From NCBI GenBank assembly GCA_023393045.1, contig JAEWMV010000240.1, positions 1-22,269 of the forward strand: DNA of 22,269 nucleotides, in the 5' to 3' direction. The position numbers and the translations under genes were made by a program. The notes beneath the pieces were generated by a model, which saw nothing but the letters and a program-made list of their open reading frames with translations, had not been told where the DNA came from and made no database searches. Position 1 is the first letter of the stretch. Every line of letters starts with the position of its first letter. The DNA is from Bacillota bacterium (GTDB taxonomy: Bacteria > Bacillota > Clostridia > Christensenellales > CAG-138). This document shows, piece by piece, positions 1-6,596 of the stretch.

Positions 1-284
1 GCGCCGCCCAGGGTGACCTGAACGGGCGTGGGAGAGCTGTCGGCGTAGCCCGGCAGCGTGGAAGGGATCACCATGAACTCCTTGCGCGTGCTGGATTTGG
101 ATTTGATGACATCCAGCGTTTCGCTCACCCTGTCGGCCTCCACGCCTATCATGAGCGTGGTGTTGCCGCCGTGCAGGAAGCCCCCCGTGCTCGATATGCG
201 CGTTACGCTGATGTTCTGCTGCACCAGCGCCTTGATGAGCTTCTTGGAATCGTCGTTCTGGACGATTGCAAAAATCAGCTTCAT
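1..284 (-). CDS. darA: Cyclic-di-AMP receptor DarA/PstA (YaaQ family), C-terminus cut by window edge
   Basis: The minus-strand frame begins with ATG at 284 and stays open to base 1, giving 94 codons of a family that is normally about 109 residues. It starts MKLIFAIVQNDD, continues with STGGFLHGGNTTLMIGVE and ends near PVQVTLGG. This is the signature of the small trimeric PII-like proteins that bind cyclic di-AMP in Firmicutes. The TGGF and GNTT loops are where the family contacts the nucleotide. A ribosome binding site (AAAGGGGTGA, read on the minus strand) sits about 5 bases before the ATG. The gene lies 24 bases downstream of the HAD phosphatase gene on the same strand, so the two are probably cotranscribed. 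The cellular target of the receptor cannot be told from sequence. Confidence 0.9.
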   Translation of the reverse strand, partial: MKLIFAIVQNDDSKKLIKALVQQNISVTRISSTGGFLHGGNTTLMIGVEADRVSETLDVIKSKSSTRKEFMVIPSTLPGYADSSPTPVQVTLGG

Positions 285-308
285 CGCCGTCACCCCTTTC
301 TCATATAG

Positions 309-953
309 TCAGTTCAATAGCAAACTCGTCAGTTCCGCGACGCCGGAGACCGTATGGGTCGGCGCGCACGAGGCGATCTCCGCACTGCTTCCGTACCCGT
401 AGGTGACGCCCACGGAGGGTATGCCCGCCGTTTTCGCCGCGATTAGGTCAAAATGCCTGTCGCCCACCATCACGGTTTCGGGCTTGCGGGCGTTCAAATC
501 CTCTATCGCCCGCAGCAGCAGCGGCAGCTTTTCGGCGCTGCCGCCCGGTTCACCGCCGCGCACGTAGTCGATGAAGGGCACGAGGCCGAAGCGCTCGAGG
601 TGCGCTTTCGCCGTCGGAGTGACTTTGGAAGTCACCACTCCGACCAGCGCGCCCGCGCGCTTGAGGGCGTCGAGCATCCCGGGCACGCCGGGGTATGGCT
701 TGATGAGATCCATCCCCACGGTTTTGGCTGTTTCGTGATAACGTTGTCTCGCCTCGCTCACGCGGCTTTCGGGTACCTGAAGAATATCGCGGAAGCTGTC
801 CGCGAGGGGAGGCCCTATCATGTTGATCATGACGTCTTGCGGGGGCTCGGGCAGCCCCATATCATGCAGCACGGCGCGCGCCGCCGCGAGGATTCCCGGG
901 CCGGATTCGATGAGCGTGCCGTCAAGATCGAATAAAACAGTCGTATACAGCAA
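309..953 (-). CDS. HAD-superfamily phosphatase (phosphoglycolate phosphatase/PpaX-like)
   Basis: A 214-residue HAD hydrolase. Motif I is FDLDGTLIES (catalytic Asp9 and Asp11), motif II is the VVTSK stretch, and motif IV is MVGDRHFDLIAAKTAG. An alpha-helical cap lies between motifs I and II, as in the Gph/PpaX group, which dephosphorylates small phosphorylated metabolites such as phosphoglycolate or pyrophosphate. The exact substrate cannot be assigned from sequence. The start is TTG at 951-953: AAGGAAG lies five bases upstream on the minus strand and the protein begins right at motif I, so little room is left for another start. The gene has its own promoter (992-1020, minus) and precedes darA. 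Length is typical of the family. Confidence 0.88.
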   Translation of the reverse strand: MLYTTVLFDLDGTLIESGPGILAAARAVLHDMGLPEPPQDVMINMIGPPLADSFRDILQVPESRVSEARQRYHETAKTVGMDLIKPYPGVPGMLDALKRAGALVGVVTSKVTPTAKAHLERFGLVPFIDYVRGGEPGGSAEKLPLLLRAIEDLNARKPETVMVGDRHFDLIAAKTAGIPSVGVTYGYGSSAEIASCAPTHTVSGVAELTSLLLN

Positions 954-991
954 ATGAGCTTCCTTGCTCCAGAATATGTTGGTTATTAAGT

Positions 992-1020
992 ATTATACCC
1001 CAGGCGCGCGTTTCCCGCAA
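992..1020 (-). promoter_or_regulatory. Sigma-A-type promoter for the HAD phosphatase-darA unit
   Basis: On the minus strand, TTGCGG (1015-1020) and TATAAT (992-997) are separated by 17 bases, about 40 bases upstream of the TTG start. The -10 is perfect and the -35 matches at TTG. It lies just past the stop codon of the upstream membrane-protein gene, so the phosphatase and darA can be expressed independently of that gene. Confidence 0.65.
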
Positions 1021-1029
1021 GAATAACGC

Positions 1030-1596
1030 TCAATCCGGCGCGCCTTTTGCGGCGGCTTCCCGGATGCGCCGCGCCATTTCCCCGCTCGGGGTGAAGCGTG
1101 CGGCGTAAAGCTTGTCCTTCCTGCGGTAAATGAGCGTGTGGCATTTGCGCGCCCGCGCCGTGGCAAGCCGGTCCAGCCTGAAGGCGCCGATTTTCTCTAT
1201 ATAGGCTTCGCCCGGCTCCAGAAGCGCCACCAGCTCCCCCGGCTTAACCTCTTCGATGAGCTTGCCCTTGCTGCCGACCATCCGCTCGAAGAGCACGGTG
1301 CCCTCCGCCCACGGATACTGCTTTTGCTCGCCGAAAATGTTTTCCTCCCCCTCGGCCGGCTGATGATAGACGATGGAATAGCGGTAATCGCACAGGCGCT
1401 TGGCGTAAAAGAGATAGCACATAACGATCAGGCCGATGAAGAGCAGCCCTTGCACGATGCTGTTCCACGGGGACGGGAGGGCGGCGAAAAAGTCCAGTAT
1501 CCGCCGGATGAACACGATGATTACGACGAGCAGCACAAGATAGATGAAATCCAGCTTGGAATCATCCTTCCTGCCGCCCGTTCTTTCCTGAAGCAT
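1030..1596 (-). CDS. Hypothetical protein with two N-terminal membrane segments
   Basis: A 188-residue protein I do not recognise. Residues 1-14 are charged. Two hydrophobic helices follow, at about 15-30 (FIYLVLLVVIIVFI) and 46-65, joined by a short loop containing PSPWN. The remaining 120 residues are soluble, mixed beta-type and rich in Glu, Lys and Arg, ending in a basic helix (EMARRIREAAAKG). This looks like a membrane-anchored cytoplasmic domain. The ATG at 1594-1596 has GAGGTAACCT directly upstream (minus strand), and a strong divergent promoter lies at 1626-1654. It is transcribed divergently from the AIM24-family gene, but no functional link is visible. Confidence 0.75.
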   Translation of the reverse strand: MLQERTGGRKDDSKLDFIYLVLLVVIIVFIRRILDFFAALPSPWNSIVQGLLFIGLIVMCYLFYAKRLCDYRYSIVYHQPAEGEENIFGEQKQYPWAEGTVLFERMVGSKGKLIEEVKPGELVALLEPGEAYIEKIGAFRLDRLATARARKCHTLIYRRKDKLYAARFTPSGEMARRIREAAAKGAPD

Positions 1597-1625
1597 AGGT
1601 TACCTCGTGATGCTTTGATACGCCT

Positions 1626-1654
1626 ATAGTACCATCGCGGCATGCGGGTGTCAA
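1626..1654 (-). promoter_or_regulatory. Promoter for the two-helix membrane protein gene
   Basis: On the minus strand, TTGACA (1649-1654) and TACTAT (1626-1631) are separated by 17 bases, about 30 bases upstream of the ATG at 1596. It lies back to back with the plus-strand promoter at 1666-1694: the two -35 boxes are only 11 bases apart. Confidence 0.75.
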
Positions 1655-1665
1655 ACCACTTATTG

Positions 1666-1694
1666 TTGAAGCGGCTCTCCCCTTTATGTATAAT
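1666..1694 (+). promoter_or_regulatory. Promoter for the AIM24-family gene
   Basis: TTGAAG (1666-1671), a 17-base spacer and a perfect TATAAT (1689-1694) lie about 54 bases upstream of the ATG at 1748. It diverges from the promoter at 1626-1654. Confidence 0.75.
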
Positions 1695-1747
1695 AATAAC
1701 AGTATGGCCGCGCGCAAGACGGCGGCACATTTATAAGGGGGTATCAC

Positions 1748-2425
1748 ATGCGTTATTCCATCGAAGGCGGAGCTTTGCCCGTCGTACTCATCCAGCTCAA
1801 CCCGGGCGAGGCGCTCATCAGCGAAGCCGGCGGGCGCACATGGTCGCGCGGCGCGGTTTTGAGCGAGGCGACCAGCGAGGGCGGCGCGGGCAAGGCGCTC
1901 GGCCGCATGTTCATGGGCGAAAGCCTGTTTTTGAGCAAGTACACGGCGCAGGGGCCTGCCGAAGTCGCCTTTGCGTCCAGCTTCCCCGGCCGCATCGTGG
2001 CGCGCCAGCTCGCCCCGGGCGAAAGCGTCATCTGCCAGAAAAAATCCTTCCTTTGCGGCACATACGGCGTACAGCTCGCCGTCCACTTCAACAAGAAGGT
2101 CGGCGCGGGCCTCTTTGGCGGCGAGGGCTTCATCATGCAACGCGTGACTGGCCCCGGCCTCGTGTTCTTCGAGCTGGACGGCCACACCGTGGATTACGAT
2201 TTGCAGCCCGGCGAGCAGATCGTGTGCGACACGGGCGTGCTCGCCATGATGGACATGACCTGCACGATGGACGTGCAGATGGTGAAGGGCTTCAAGAACG
2301 TGCTCTTCGGCGGCGAGGGTCTCATCGACACCGTCGTCACCGGCCCCGGCAAGGTCACGCTCCAATCCATGACCATCGCGCAGCTTGCCAAGCAGATGAT
2401 CCCGTACCTGCCCAGCAAGAACTAA
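1748..2425 (+). CDS. AIM24 / TIGR00266 family protein
   Basis: A 225-residue protein of the AIM24-like (TIGR00266) family. These are glycine-rich, all-beta proteins widespread in bacteria and archaea and named after a yeast mitochondrial inner-membrane protein. Their biochemical function is not established. Family features seen here are the start MRYSIEGGALPVV, repeated LxPGExxxxE/Q turns (LNPGEALISEAGG, LAPGESVICQ, LQPGEQIVCD), two GGEG loops (LFGGEGFI and LFGGEGLI) and the C-terminal VTGPGKVTLQSM strand. The repeats suggest tandem beta folds. There is no signal peptide or membrane helix. The ATG follows AAGGGGGTATCAC. The gene stands alone between its own promoter and a strong terminator. 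Confidence 0.88.
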   Translation: MRYSIEGGALPVVLIQLNPGEALISEAGGRTWSRGAVLSEATSEGGAGKALGRMFMGESLFLSKYTAQGPAEVAFASSFPGRIVARQLAPGESVICQKKSFLCGTYGVQLAVHFNKKVGAGLFGGEGFIMQRVTGPGLVFFELDGHTVDYDLQPGEQIVCDTGVLAMMDMTCTMDVQMVKGFKNVLFGGEGLIDTVVTGPGKVTLQSMTIAQLAKQMIPYLPSKN

Positions 2426-2438
2426 GTTCAGCTGAAGC

Positions 2439-2469
2439 AAAGGGCCGCCCCGGAAGGGGCGGCCCTTTT
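2439..2469. terminator. Bidirectional intrinsic terminator between convergent genes
   Basis: A ten-base GC stem (GGGCCGCCCC / GGGGCGGCCC) with a GGAA loop is flanked by AAA on the left and TTTT on the right. It can therefore stop transcription from both the AIM24 gene and the convergent glycosylase gene, whose stop codon lies within the T run. Confidence 0.9.
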
Positions 2470-2971
2470 AGTCCTCCGGCAAAAGCGCGTCCATCCACGC
2501 GGCGACGAGCCTGTCAAGCGTAAACGCGGCGTTTGCGGGACTGGTGGAGGGCAAAAGTTCGGCTTCGATATGGGTTGCGGGATACACATGCTTCATGTAG
2601 AGCGCATGCGCCGTTTTTCCGTTCGCAAGCACGCGCGTTATGCCCGTTTTACGCAGGAGGGCGGGAATATCGTTGGGTACGGCGTTTTTTATGGAAGCGT
2701 CGGACGAACCCTTGATCTCGCAGCTTTGCAGCACGTCCCAAAGCGCTATGTTGTGTTTGAGCAGAAGCGCGCGCTTGTCTCCAATACTTGCGGGGAGCGA
2801 TTCTCCATAGATTGCGGCGAGCACGCGCCAGAACCTGTTTTGCGGATGGCCGTAATAGAACCCGTTTTGGCGCGATTTTACGGAGGGGAAGGTGCCCAGC
2901 ACCAAAACGCGCGAGACTTCGCCGCACACGGGGGCAAAGGGGTGGATGAGGCTGTTTTCTCTGTTTCCCAT
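2468..2971 (-). CDS. DNA-deoxyinosine glycosylase (UDG superfamily, HDG type)
   Basis: A 167-residue member of the uracil-DNA glycosylase superfamily, family 6 (hypoxanthine-DNA glycosylase). Such enzymes remove deaminated adenine (hypoxanthine) from DNA and start base excision repair. Diagnostic stretches are the N-terminal HPFAPV, motif 1 VLVLGTFPSVKSR, the FYYGHPQNRFWRVL segment after it, ALWDVLQSCEIKGSSD in the middle and the C-terminal LLPSTSPANA substrate-loop motif. Length matches the family. The ATG at 2969-2971 has no Shine-Dalgarno sequence, and a perfect TATAAT lies only six bases upstream on the minus strand, so the mRNA may be leaderless. The position of HPF relative to the ATG fits the family, which argues against a much later start. 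Confidence 0.88.
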   Translation of the reverse strand: MGNRENSLIHPFAPVCGEVSRVLVLGTFPSVKSRQNGFYYGHPQNRFWRVLAAIYGESLPASIGDKRALLLKHNIALWDVLQSCEIKGSSDASIKNAVPNDIPALLRKTGITRVLANGKTAHALYMKHVYPATHIEAELLPSTSPANAAFTLDRLVAAWMDALLPED

Positions 2972-2977
2972 ACGGGG

Positions 2978-2983
2978 ATTATA
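2978..2983 (-). promoter_or_regulatory. -10 box placed for a leaderless glycosylase transcript
   Basis: TATAAT on the minus strand (2978-2983) is followed by six bases and then the ATG of the glycosylase gene, so the predicted transcription start falls on or next to the A of the start codon. The -35 region, 17 bases further upstream (TTACGG), is weak. Confidence 0.5.
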
Positions 2984-3037
2984 GCACGCCGCAGTACTCC
3001 CCGTAAGGGCGGCCGCGTTTTTGCCCGCCCCGCACGA

Positions 3038-3066
3038 TTTACACGCCGCGCGAACTGTGATATGCT
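3038..3066 (+). promoter_or_regulatory. Promoter for the MarR-family gene
   Basis: TTTACA (3038-3043), a 17-base spacer and TATGCT (3061-3066) lie about 50 bases upstream of the TTG start at 3118. The -35 matches consensus at five of six positions and the -10 at four of six. I see no clear MarR-type palindrome beside it. Confidence 0.5.
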
Positions 3067-3117
3067 CACTTTAATTCATAACCCACCTGCAATCATACCG
3101 GCGGAGGATTCATTGTT

Positions 3118-3609
3118 TTGGAAGAGACGCGCTGCAATCTTAACGAGTTGGAAAAGGACGAAATCATCCGGCGCTATAACGGGAAGGCGAACCTTCTCTA
3201 CCGCTTCGTGATGCTCTACGGCGACTATACGGCCGAAGCCAAGGATTACGGCACGGGCGAGCTTGCCACCATGGTGGAGGTGCACACGCTGGGCGCCATC
3301 GAGGAGAGGCCGGGCGTGAACGCAAGCGAGCTTGCGCTGATGTGGAACCGGACCAAGGGCGCCATTTCCCAGACCCTCACCAAGCTTGAAAAGAAGGGCT
3401 ATATCACGCGGGCCAAGCAGGAGGGCAACGCCAAGACCGTGATGCTCCACCCCACCGAAAAGGGCGCGCGGCTCTCGCAGGCGCACAAGCTCTACGATTC
3501 CGTGGAGATCGCCAATACCATAGAGGAACTGAAGCGAAAAGGCTGCAGCGAAAGGGACATCGAAACGTTCTTCCGCGTGGTGAGCAAGTACGCGGAAATA
3601 TTGGAATAA
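3118..3609 (+). CDS. MarR-family winged-helix transcriptional regulator
   Basis: A 163-residue MarR-like regulator. The central winged helix-turn-helix runs from about residue 50 to 115: GVNASELALMWNRTKGAISQTLTKLEKKGYI is the HTH including the recognition helix, and the following TVMLHPTEKGARL is the typical beta wing. Flanking helices would form the dimer interface. The start is TTG at 3118-3120, ten bases after GGAGG (3103-3107); no ATG occurs in frame before the HTH. The gene is convergent with the YfcC-type transporter gene, which could be a target, but no matching operator is visible at the transporter promoter. Its ligand is unknown. Confidence 0.85.
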   Translation: MEETRCNLNELEKDEIIRRYNGKANLLYRFVMLYGDYTAEAKDYGTGELATMVEVHTLGAIEERPGVNASELALMWNRTKGAISQTLTKLEKKGYITRAKQEGNAKTVMLHPTEKGARLSQAHKLYDSVEIANTIEELKRKGCSERDIETFFRVVSKYAEILE

Positions 3610-3627
3610 CCCAACCGGTCATACGCA

Positions 3628-3660
3628 AAGGGGGCGAACGCGCGTTCGTCCCCTCTTTCT
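3628..3660. terminator. Intrinsic terminator between MarR gene and YfcC-type gene
   Basis: The hairpin GGGGGCGAACGC / GCGTTCGTCCCC (3630-3653) is nearly perfect, with one G-T pair, and is followed by TCTTTCT. It lies between two convergent genes and is preceded by AAA, so it may work in both directions. Confidence 0.8.
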
Positions 3661-3678
3661 ATTCGCCCTATCGTTCTG

Positions 3679-5115
3679 TCAATACCCGATTGCCGCGGCG
3701 AGCAGCAAAAAGCCCATGCTCAGGACCAGGAGCATCAATTGGAAAAGCGCTGTGCGCTTGAACCACGCGCCGTAGCTGATATCCGCGATGGAAAGACCCA
3801 CGAGCGTGACGGCGTTTGTCGGGTAGAACACGTTGGTAAAACCGTCCCCGAGGCAGAAGGCGAAGATCGCAAGCTCACGGCTGATACCAATCATATCGCA
3901 GATGGGCATGATGATGGGGATGACGAGCAATATCTTTGCGCTTGCACTGCCGATGAAGAACTCGATCAAAAGCACGATGGCGTAGATGAGCAGCACGCCC
4001 ATGTAGGGCGACACGCCCGAAAGGCCGCTCAAAAGCGCGTACATAATGGTGTCGAGTATGTTGCCCTGGCTGGCGATGAACTTCACGCTGCCCGCGCAAA
4101 GCAGCATCAGTATGCCCGGGCTCATGCCCATGACGCCCGCGCCGAAGGATTTGAGCGTTGCCTTCATGCTGCCGGTGACGATTGTGCCGCAGATGAGCGT
4201 GCCCACGAGGAAGCCCACGCCGATGACGGGCAGGGATAAACCGGAGAACGCCTCGATGTTGGAGAGCGCGGCGGCGACGACCATCACGATGATGATGGTG
4301 ACGAAAAATACGCAATAGACCTTGAAGACCTTACGCTCCTGCGCGCTTTCCTGCCCCGTCGTCTCAAACTCGCCCGCGTCCGCAAGCGCGGCGGTTCCCC
4401 TTTTTGCCTCATACCGCTTTGCGTTATAGATGACGAAAAGCGCGAGCAGCGCCCAGAGGATACCAAAGACGATGAGGCGATACCAGATGCCGGTGAGCAT
4501 GTTCGCCCCGCCGATGCGCGAGGCAAGGCCGATCGTGAACGGGTCGAGCAAGGGCACCGCGAAGCCCACGCCCGCGGCGAGCAGGCACATGGAAAGCCCC
4601 GTGAGATTATCCCACTTCATGCTGCGCGCGAGCATCAAGATGAGCGGCACGAGCACGAGCATTTCTTCAAACGTGCCGAACATCGCGGCCATCACCATGA
4701 AAAAGAGCGTGACCGCCCAGATGAGCGCGTATTTCTTTTCCCCAAAGCGGCGGATGAGCCGCACCACGATGGCCTTGATGCCGCCCGTGTTCTCGATGAT
4801 GGAAAAGCTGCCCGCAAGCACGAGGAGCACCACGGCGATGAGTATGATGTTCGTCCCATCCCCGCTCGCGAGCACCTCGAAGGGCGCCGTAAACCAGCGC
4901 CAGACGGGATAGCCGCCCTCCCCCTCAATTGCCGCGTAGCTGCCGGGCACGATCTGCTCCAGGCCGTCCACCGTCACGCGCTCGTAGCGGCCGTGGGGGA
5001 CGACGTAGGTCAATATGCCGATGACGACCATGAGCGCTATGAGTATCGCCATCACGCTCACAAAGGACTTTGCTGAAATGGAAAGGCTGCCCTTTTTCTT
5101 TGCGGTTTGTTCCAT
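3679..5115 (-). CDS. YfcC family transporter (DcuC-like C4-dicarboxylate/amino-acid carrier superfamily)
   Basis: A 478-residue integral membrane protein of the YfcC/DcuC family (Pfam DcuC type), with about 12 hydrophobic segments. Recognisable stretches are the first helix followed by YVVPHGRYERV, the conserved FGTFEEML in the first half, the LLDPFTIGLASRIGG region, FIGSASAKILLVIPIIMPICDMIGISRE and the C-terminal DGFTNVFYPTNAVTL. Family members are thought to move dicarboxylates, arginine/ornithine or peptides in anaerobes; the substrate here cannot be called. The cytoplasmic N-terminus is MEQTAKKKGS. The ATG at 5113-5115 follows GGAGGCTCAC on the minus strand, a seven-base-scale spacing. 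It has its own promoter at 5157-5186 and stands alone, so it is a single-gene unit. Confidence 0.88.
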   Translation of the reverse strand: MEQTAKKKGSLSISAKSFVSVMAILIALMVVIGILTYVVPHGRYERVTVDGLEQIVPGSYAAIEGEGGYPVWRWFTAPFEVLASGDGTNIILIAVVLLVLAGSFSIIENTGGIKAIVVRLIRRFGEKKYALIWAVTLFFMVMAAMFGTFEEMLVLVPLILMLARSMKWDNLTGLSMCLLAAGVGFAVPLLDPFTIGLASRIGGANMLTGIWYRLIVFGILWALLALFVIYNAKRYEAKRGTAALADAGEFETTGQESAQERKVFKVYCVFFVTIIIVMVVAAALSNIEAFSGLSLPVIGVGFLVGTLICGTIVTGSMKATLKSFGAGVMGMSPGILMLLCAGSVKFIASQGNILDTIMYALLSGLSGVSPYMGVLLIYAIVLLIEFFIGSASAKILLVIPIIMPICDMIGISRELAIFAFCLGDGFTNVFYPTNAVTLVGLSIADISYGAWFKRTALFQLMLLVLSMGFLLLAAAIGY

Positions 5116-5156
5116 GTGAGCCTCCGGGGATATAAAAGATGTGGAAAGGATGGTTT

Positions 5157-5186
5157 ATTATAGCATGGGGTGGGAAGAGATGGAAA
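5157..5186 (-). promoter_or_regulatory. Promoter for the YfcC-type transporter
   Basis: On the minus strand, TTTCCA (5181-5186), an 18-base spacer and a perfect TATAAT (5157-5162) lie about 42 bases upstream of the ATG. The -10 is strong and the -35 is moderate (four of six). Confidence 0.5.
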
Positions 5187-5281
5187 GGTGTGACGGGATA
5201 AAGCGCGATAGTGATAAAGGCAACGTTATGCAGTTTTGAAGCAATGGATGTAATTTTACGACATAATAATCGGCAAAAAAC

Positions 5282-5310
5282 TTGATGTTTTGTACATTAC
5301 GTGGTAATAT
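5282..5310 (+). promoter_or_regulatory. Putative promoter for the small winged-helix gene
   Basis: TTGATG (5282-5287), 17 bases and TAATAT (5305-5310) lie about 65 bases upstream of the ATG at 5376. An alternative pair, TTGTAC (5290-5295) and TATAGT (5311-5316) with 15-base spacing, overlaps it. The region is AT-rich, so chance matches are likely. Confidence 0.4.
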
Positions 5311-5375
5311 TATAGTAAATTATGCCAGATCATGTACTGCTACACTGTTTGGTGAGAATTGTGAGGGTGAAATTT

Positions 5376-5597
5376 ATGGATCAGGAAAAAAGAGTATTAG
5401 ATTATCTGATGGCGCACCCGCAATCCAATCATCGTCAGGTTGCAAAATGCCTTGATATCCCAGATAATGAAGCATTCCGGCTAATTAGCGGACTTCAATC
5501 TAAAGGAATGATAAAACTAGATGTCGCGCCTCTTGACAAAGATGTCAATCTGGATTGCAGCTGTTATTACTCCGCGAGAGTGATTAAGACGAAATAG
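5376..5597 (+). CDS. Small winged-helix DNA-binding protein (hypothetical)
   Basis: A 73-residue protein, MDQEKRVLDYLMAHPQSN onward. The pattern of helix (EKRVLDYLMAHP), helix-turn-helix (HRQVAKCLDIPDNEAFRLISGLQSKGMI) and a short beta hairpin (KLDVAPLD... CYYSARVIK) is that of a minimal winged helix, as in small phage or toxin-antitoxin regulators. I do not recognise a named family. The reading frame extends upstream to an ATG at 5322, but I prefer 5376 because AGGGTGA lies five to six bases before it and the HTH is complete from there. It sits at the front of the AT-rich island and could control the genes that once followed. Confidence 0.6.
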   Translation: MDQEKRVLDYLMAHPQSNHRQVAKCLDIPDNEAFRLISGLQSKGMIKLDVAPLDKDVNLDCSCYYSARVIKTK

Positions 5598-5710
5598 AGA
5601 GCCTTTTAATAAAAATTAATTTTGGTCTTGATTTAAAACAAATTAAAGTGAGCGAGGCATATCGCGCCAAGCCCATAGCGATTTTTGACGATGTAGTTTC
5701 ATTATTATAA
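5588..5710 (+). pseudogene. Orphan 3' tail of a lost gene
   Basis: This frame is open for 40 codons without a usable start and ends in TAA at 5708-5710, one base before the ATG at 5712. Its translation contains LLIKINFGLDLKQIKVSEAY followed by RAKPIAIFDDVVSLL, which is protein-like in composition. The stop-to-start spacing is typical of an operon junction. I read it as the last part of a gene whose 5' end has been deleted; function unknown. A chance open frame in AT-rich DNA is possible. Confidence 0.3.
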
Positions 5711-5711
5711 G

Positions 5712-6366
5712 ATGAGAAATGAGGATGTGGCGGTAATGTTACGGATAACAAAGGACAATGTAAATAATGCCCACGAGAAATATATCCGTGGTCACTACGC
5801 TAAGGCGGAAAGACTTCTAGCAGACATCCTAGATAACCCGCAATTCAAGAAAAATACCGATGAACGAATAGTCGCTCTAAAAATTGGATTGATAGATAGA
5901 TACACTATATTCCACAAACCTTAACAAGGGGCAATCGACGACTTCGTTACCTGATTTGGCACGTGCAATCGCAAGACCAGAATTGAAATTCGACGATAAG
6001 ATTTTAAGAGGTGATATTTCAGTTGTATCTGATATTTTGAAGGGCGCAAGAAATAATTTCAGTTTTGTTTCAAAGTATTGCAAAATACACGAATACTATC
6101 TTTCTGACACTGATGCGTTTACGATATATGACAATGTCGTTTCAAAAAATCTATTCAAGTTCCTGCCAGCATACGATGGTGTGACTCTATACGAATACAC
6201 TCCGCACAACAAGTGTTTCAACAAAAGGGACTATGGCCTGTGGTGTAAATATGTAAATGAAGTAATCCAAATCAACGATTTACAAGACGTACCAAAGATA
6301 AGACGCAAACTCGATTGGTACATTTGGGGGGAATTTAACCAGAAACCCGGGCCTATAGCGAGTTGA
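5712..6366 (+). pseudogene. Frameshifted hypothetical gene of the AT-rich island
   Basis: Two consecutive plus-strand frames appear to be halves of one protein. The first (5712-5924, 70 codons) runs through LRITKDNVNNAHEKYIRGHY and ends near ALKIGLIDRYTIF. The second, offset by +1, is open from 5896 and carries YSTNLNKG, then LARAIARPELKFDDKI, NNFSFVSKYCKIHEYY and TIYDNVVSKNL, ending at TGA 6364-6366. From memory, uncharacterised bacterial proteins have a continuous ID-x-x-YSTN-type stretch followed by FxSKYCxxH and YxxYD. The break therefore falls at about 5900-5912, where one extra base, or an extra seven, explains the shift. The likely start is ATG 5712 or 5736. The joined product would be about 210 residues. 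Function is unknown; it has an accessory-gene character and AT-rich codons. Confidence 0.5.
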
Positions 6367-6561
6367 TAATCTGTCGAATGTGAAAGAATAACAGTTGAAG
6401 CGCCACCCGCTATTGATAATTCTGAGGGTTCTGTGTAAAAAGGACTACCTATTGGTCAGAAAGCCTTAGCAATTAGTGGCTGATTTAGATCGGGGTGACA
6501 CATTTCGCCCGGCGCGGCCACATACATCGCTCCCAACGTTAAGCAGGCCCCACCTAAATCA

Positions 6562-6590
6562 TTGACATTTCCCCTCCCATAACATAAAAT
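6562..6590 (+). promoter_or_regulatory. Strong promoter of the leuS leader
   Basis: A perfect TTGACA (6562-6567), a 17-base spacer and TAAAAT (6585-6590). Transcription would start near 6597, at the beginning of the T-box leader. Confidence 0.85.
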
Positions 6591-6596
6591 ACGGTA

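Larger units (their letters stand above)
5187..6561. other. AT-rich accessory island
   Basis: Between the transporter promoter and the leuS promoter, base composition drops sharply and codon use changes from GC-ending to AT-ending triplets (for example AAA, ATT, TTA). It holds a small winged-helix gene, a 40-codon orphan tail (5588-5710), a frameshifted gene (5712-6366) and about 195 bases (6367-6561) in which I see no gene. I found no transposase, integrase, tRNA edge or clear direct repeats at the borders. The region reads as an old horizontally acquired piece that is decaying. Confidence 0.65.
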
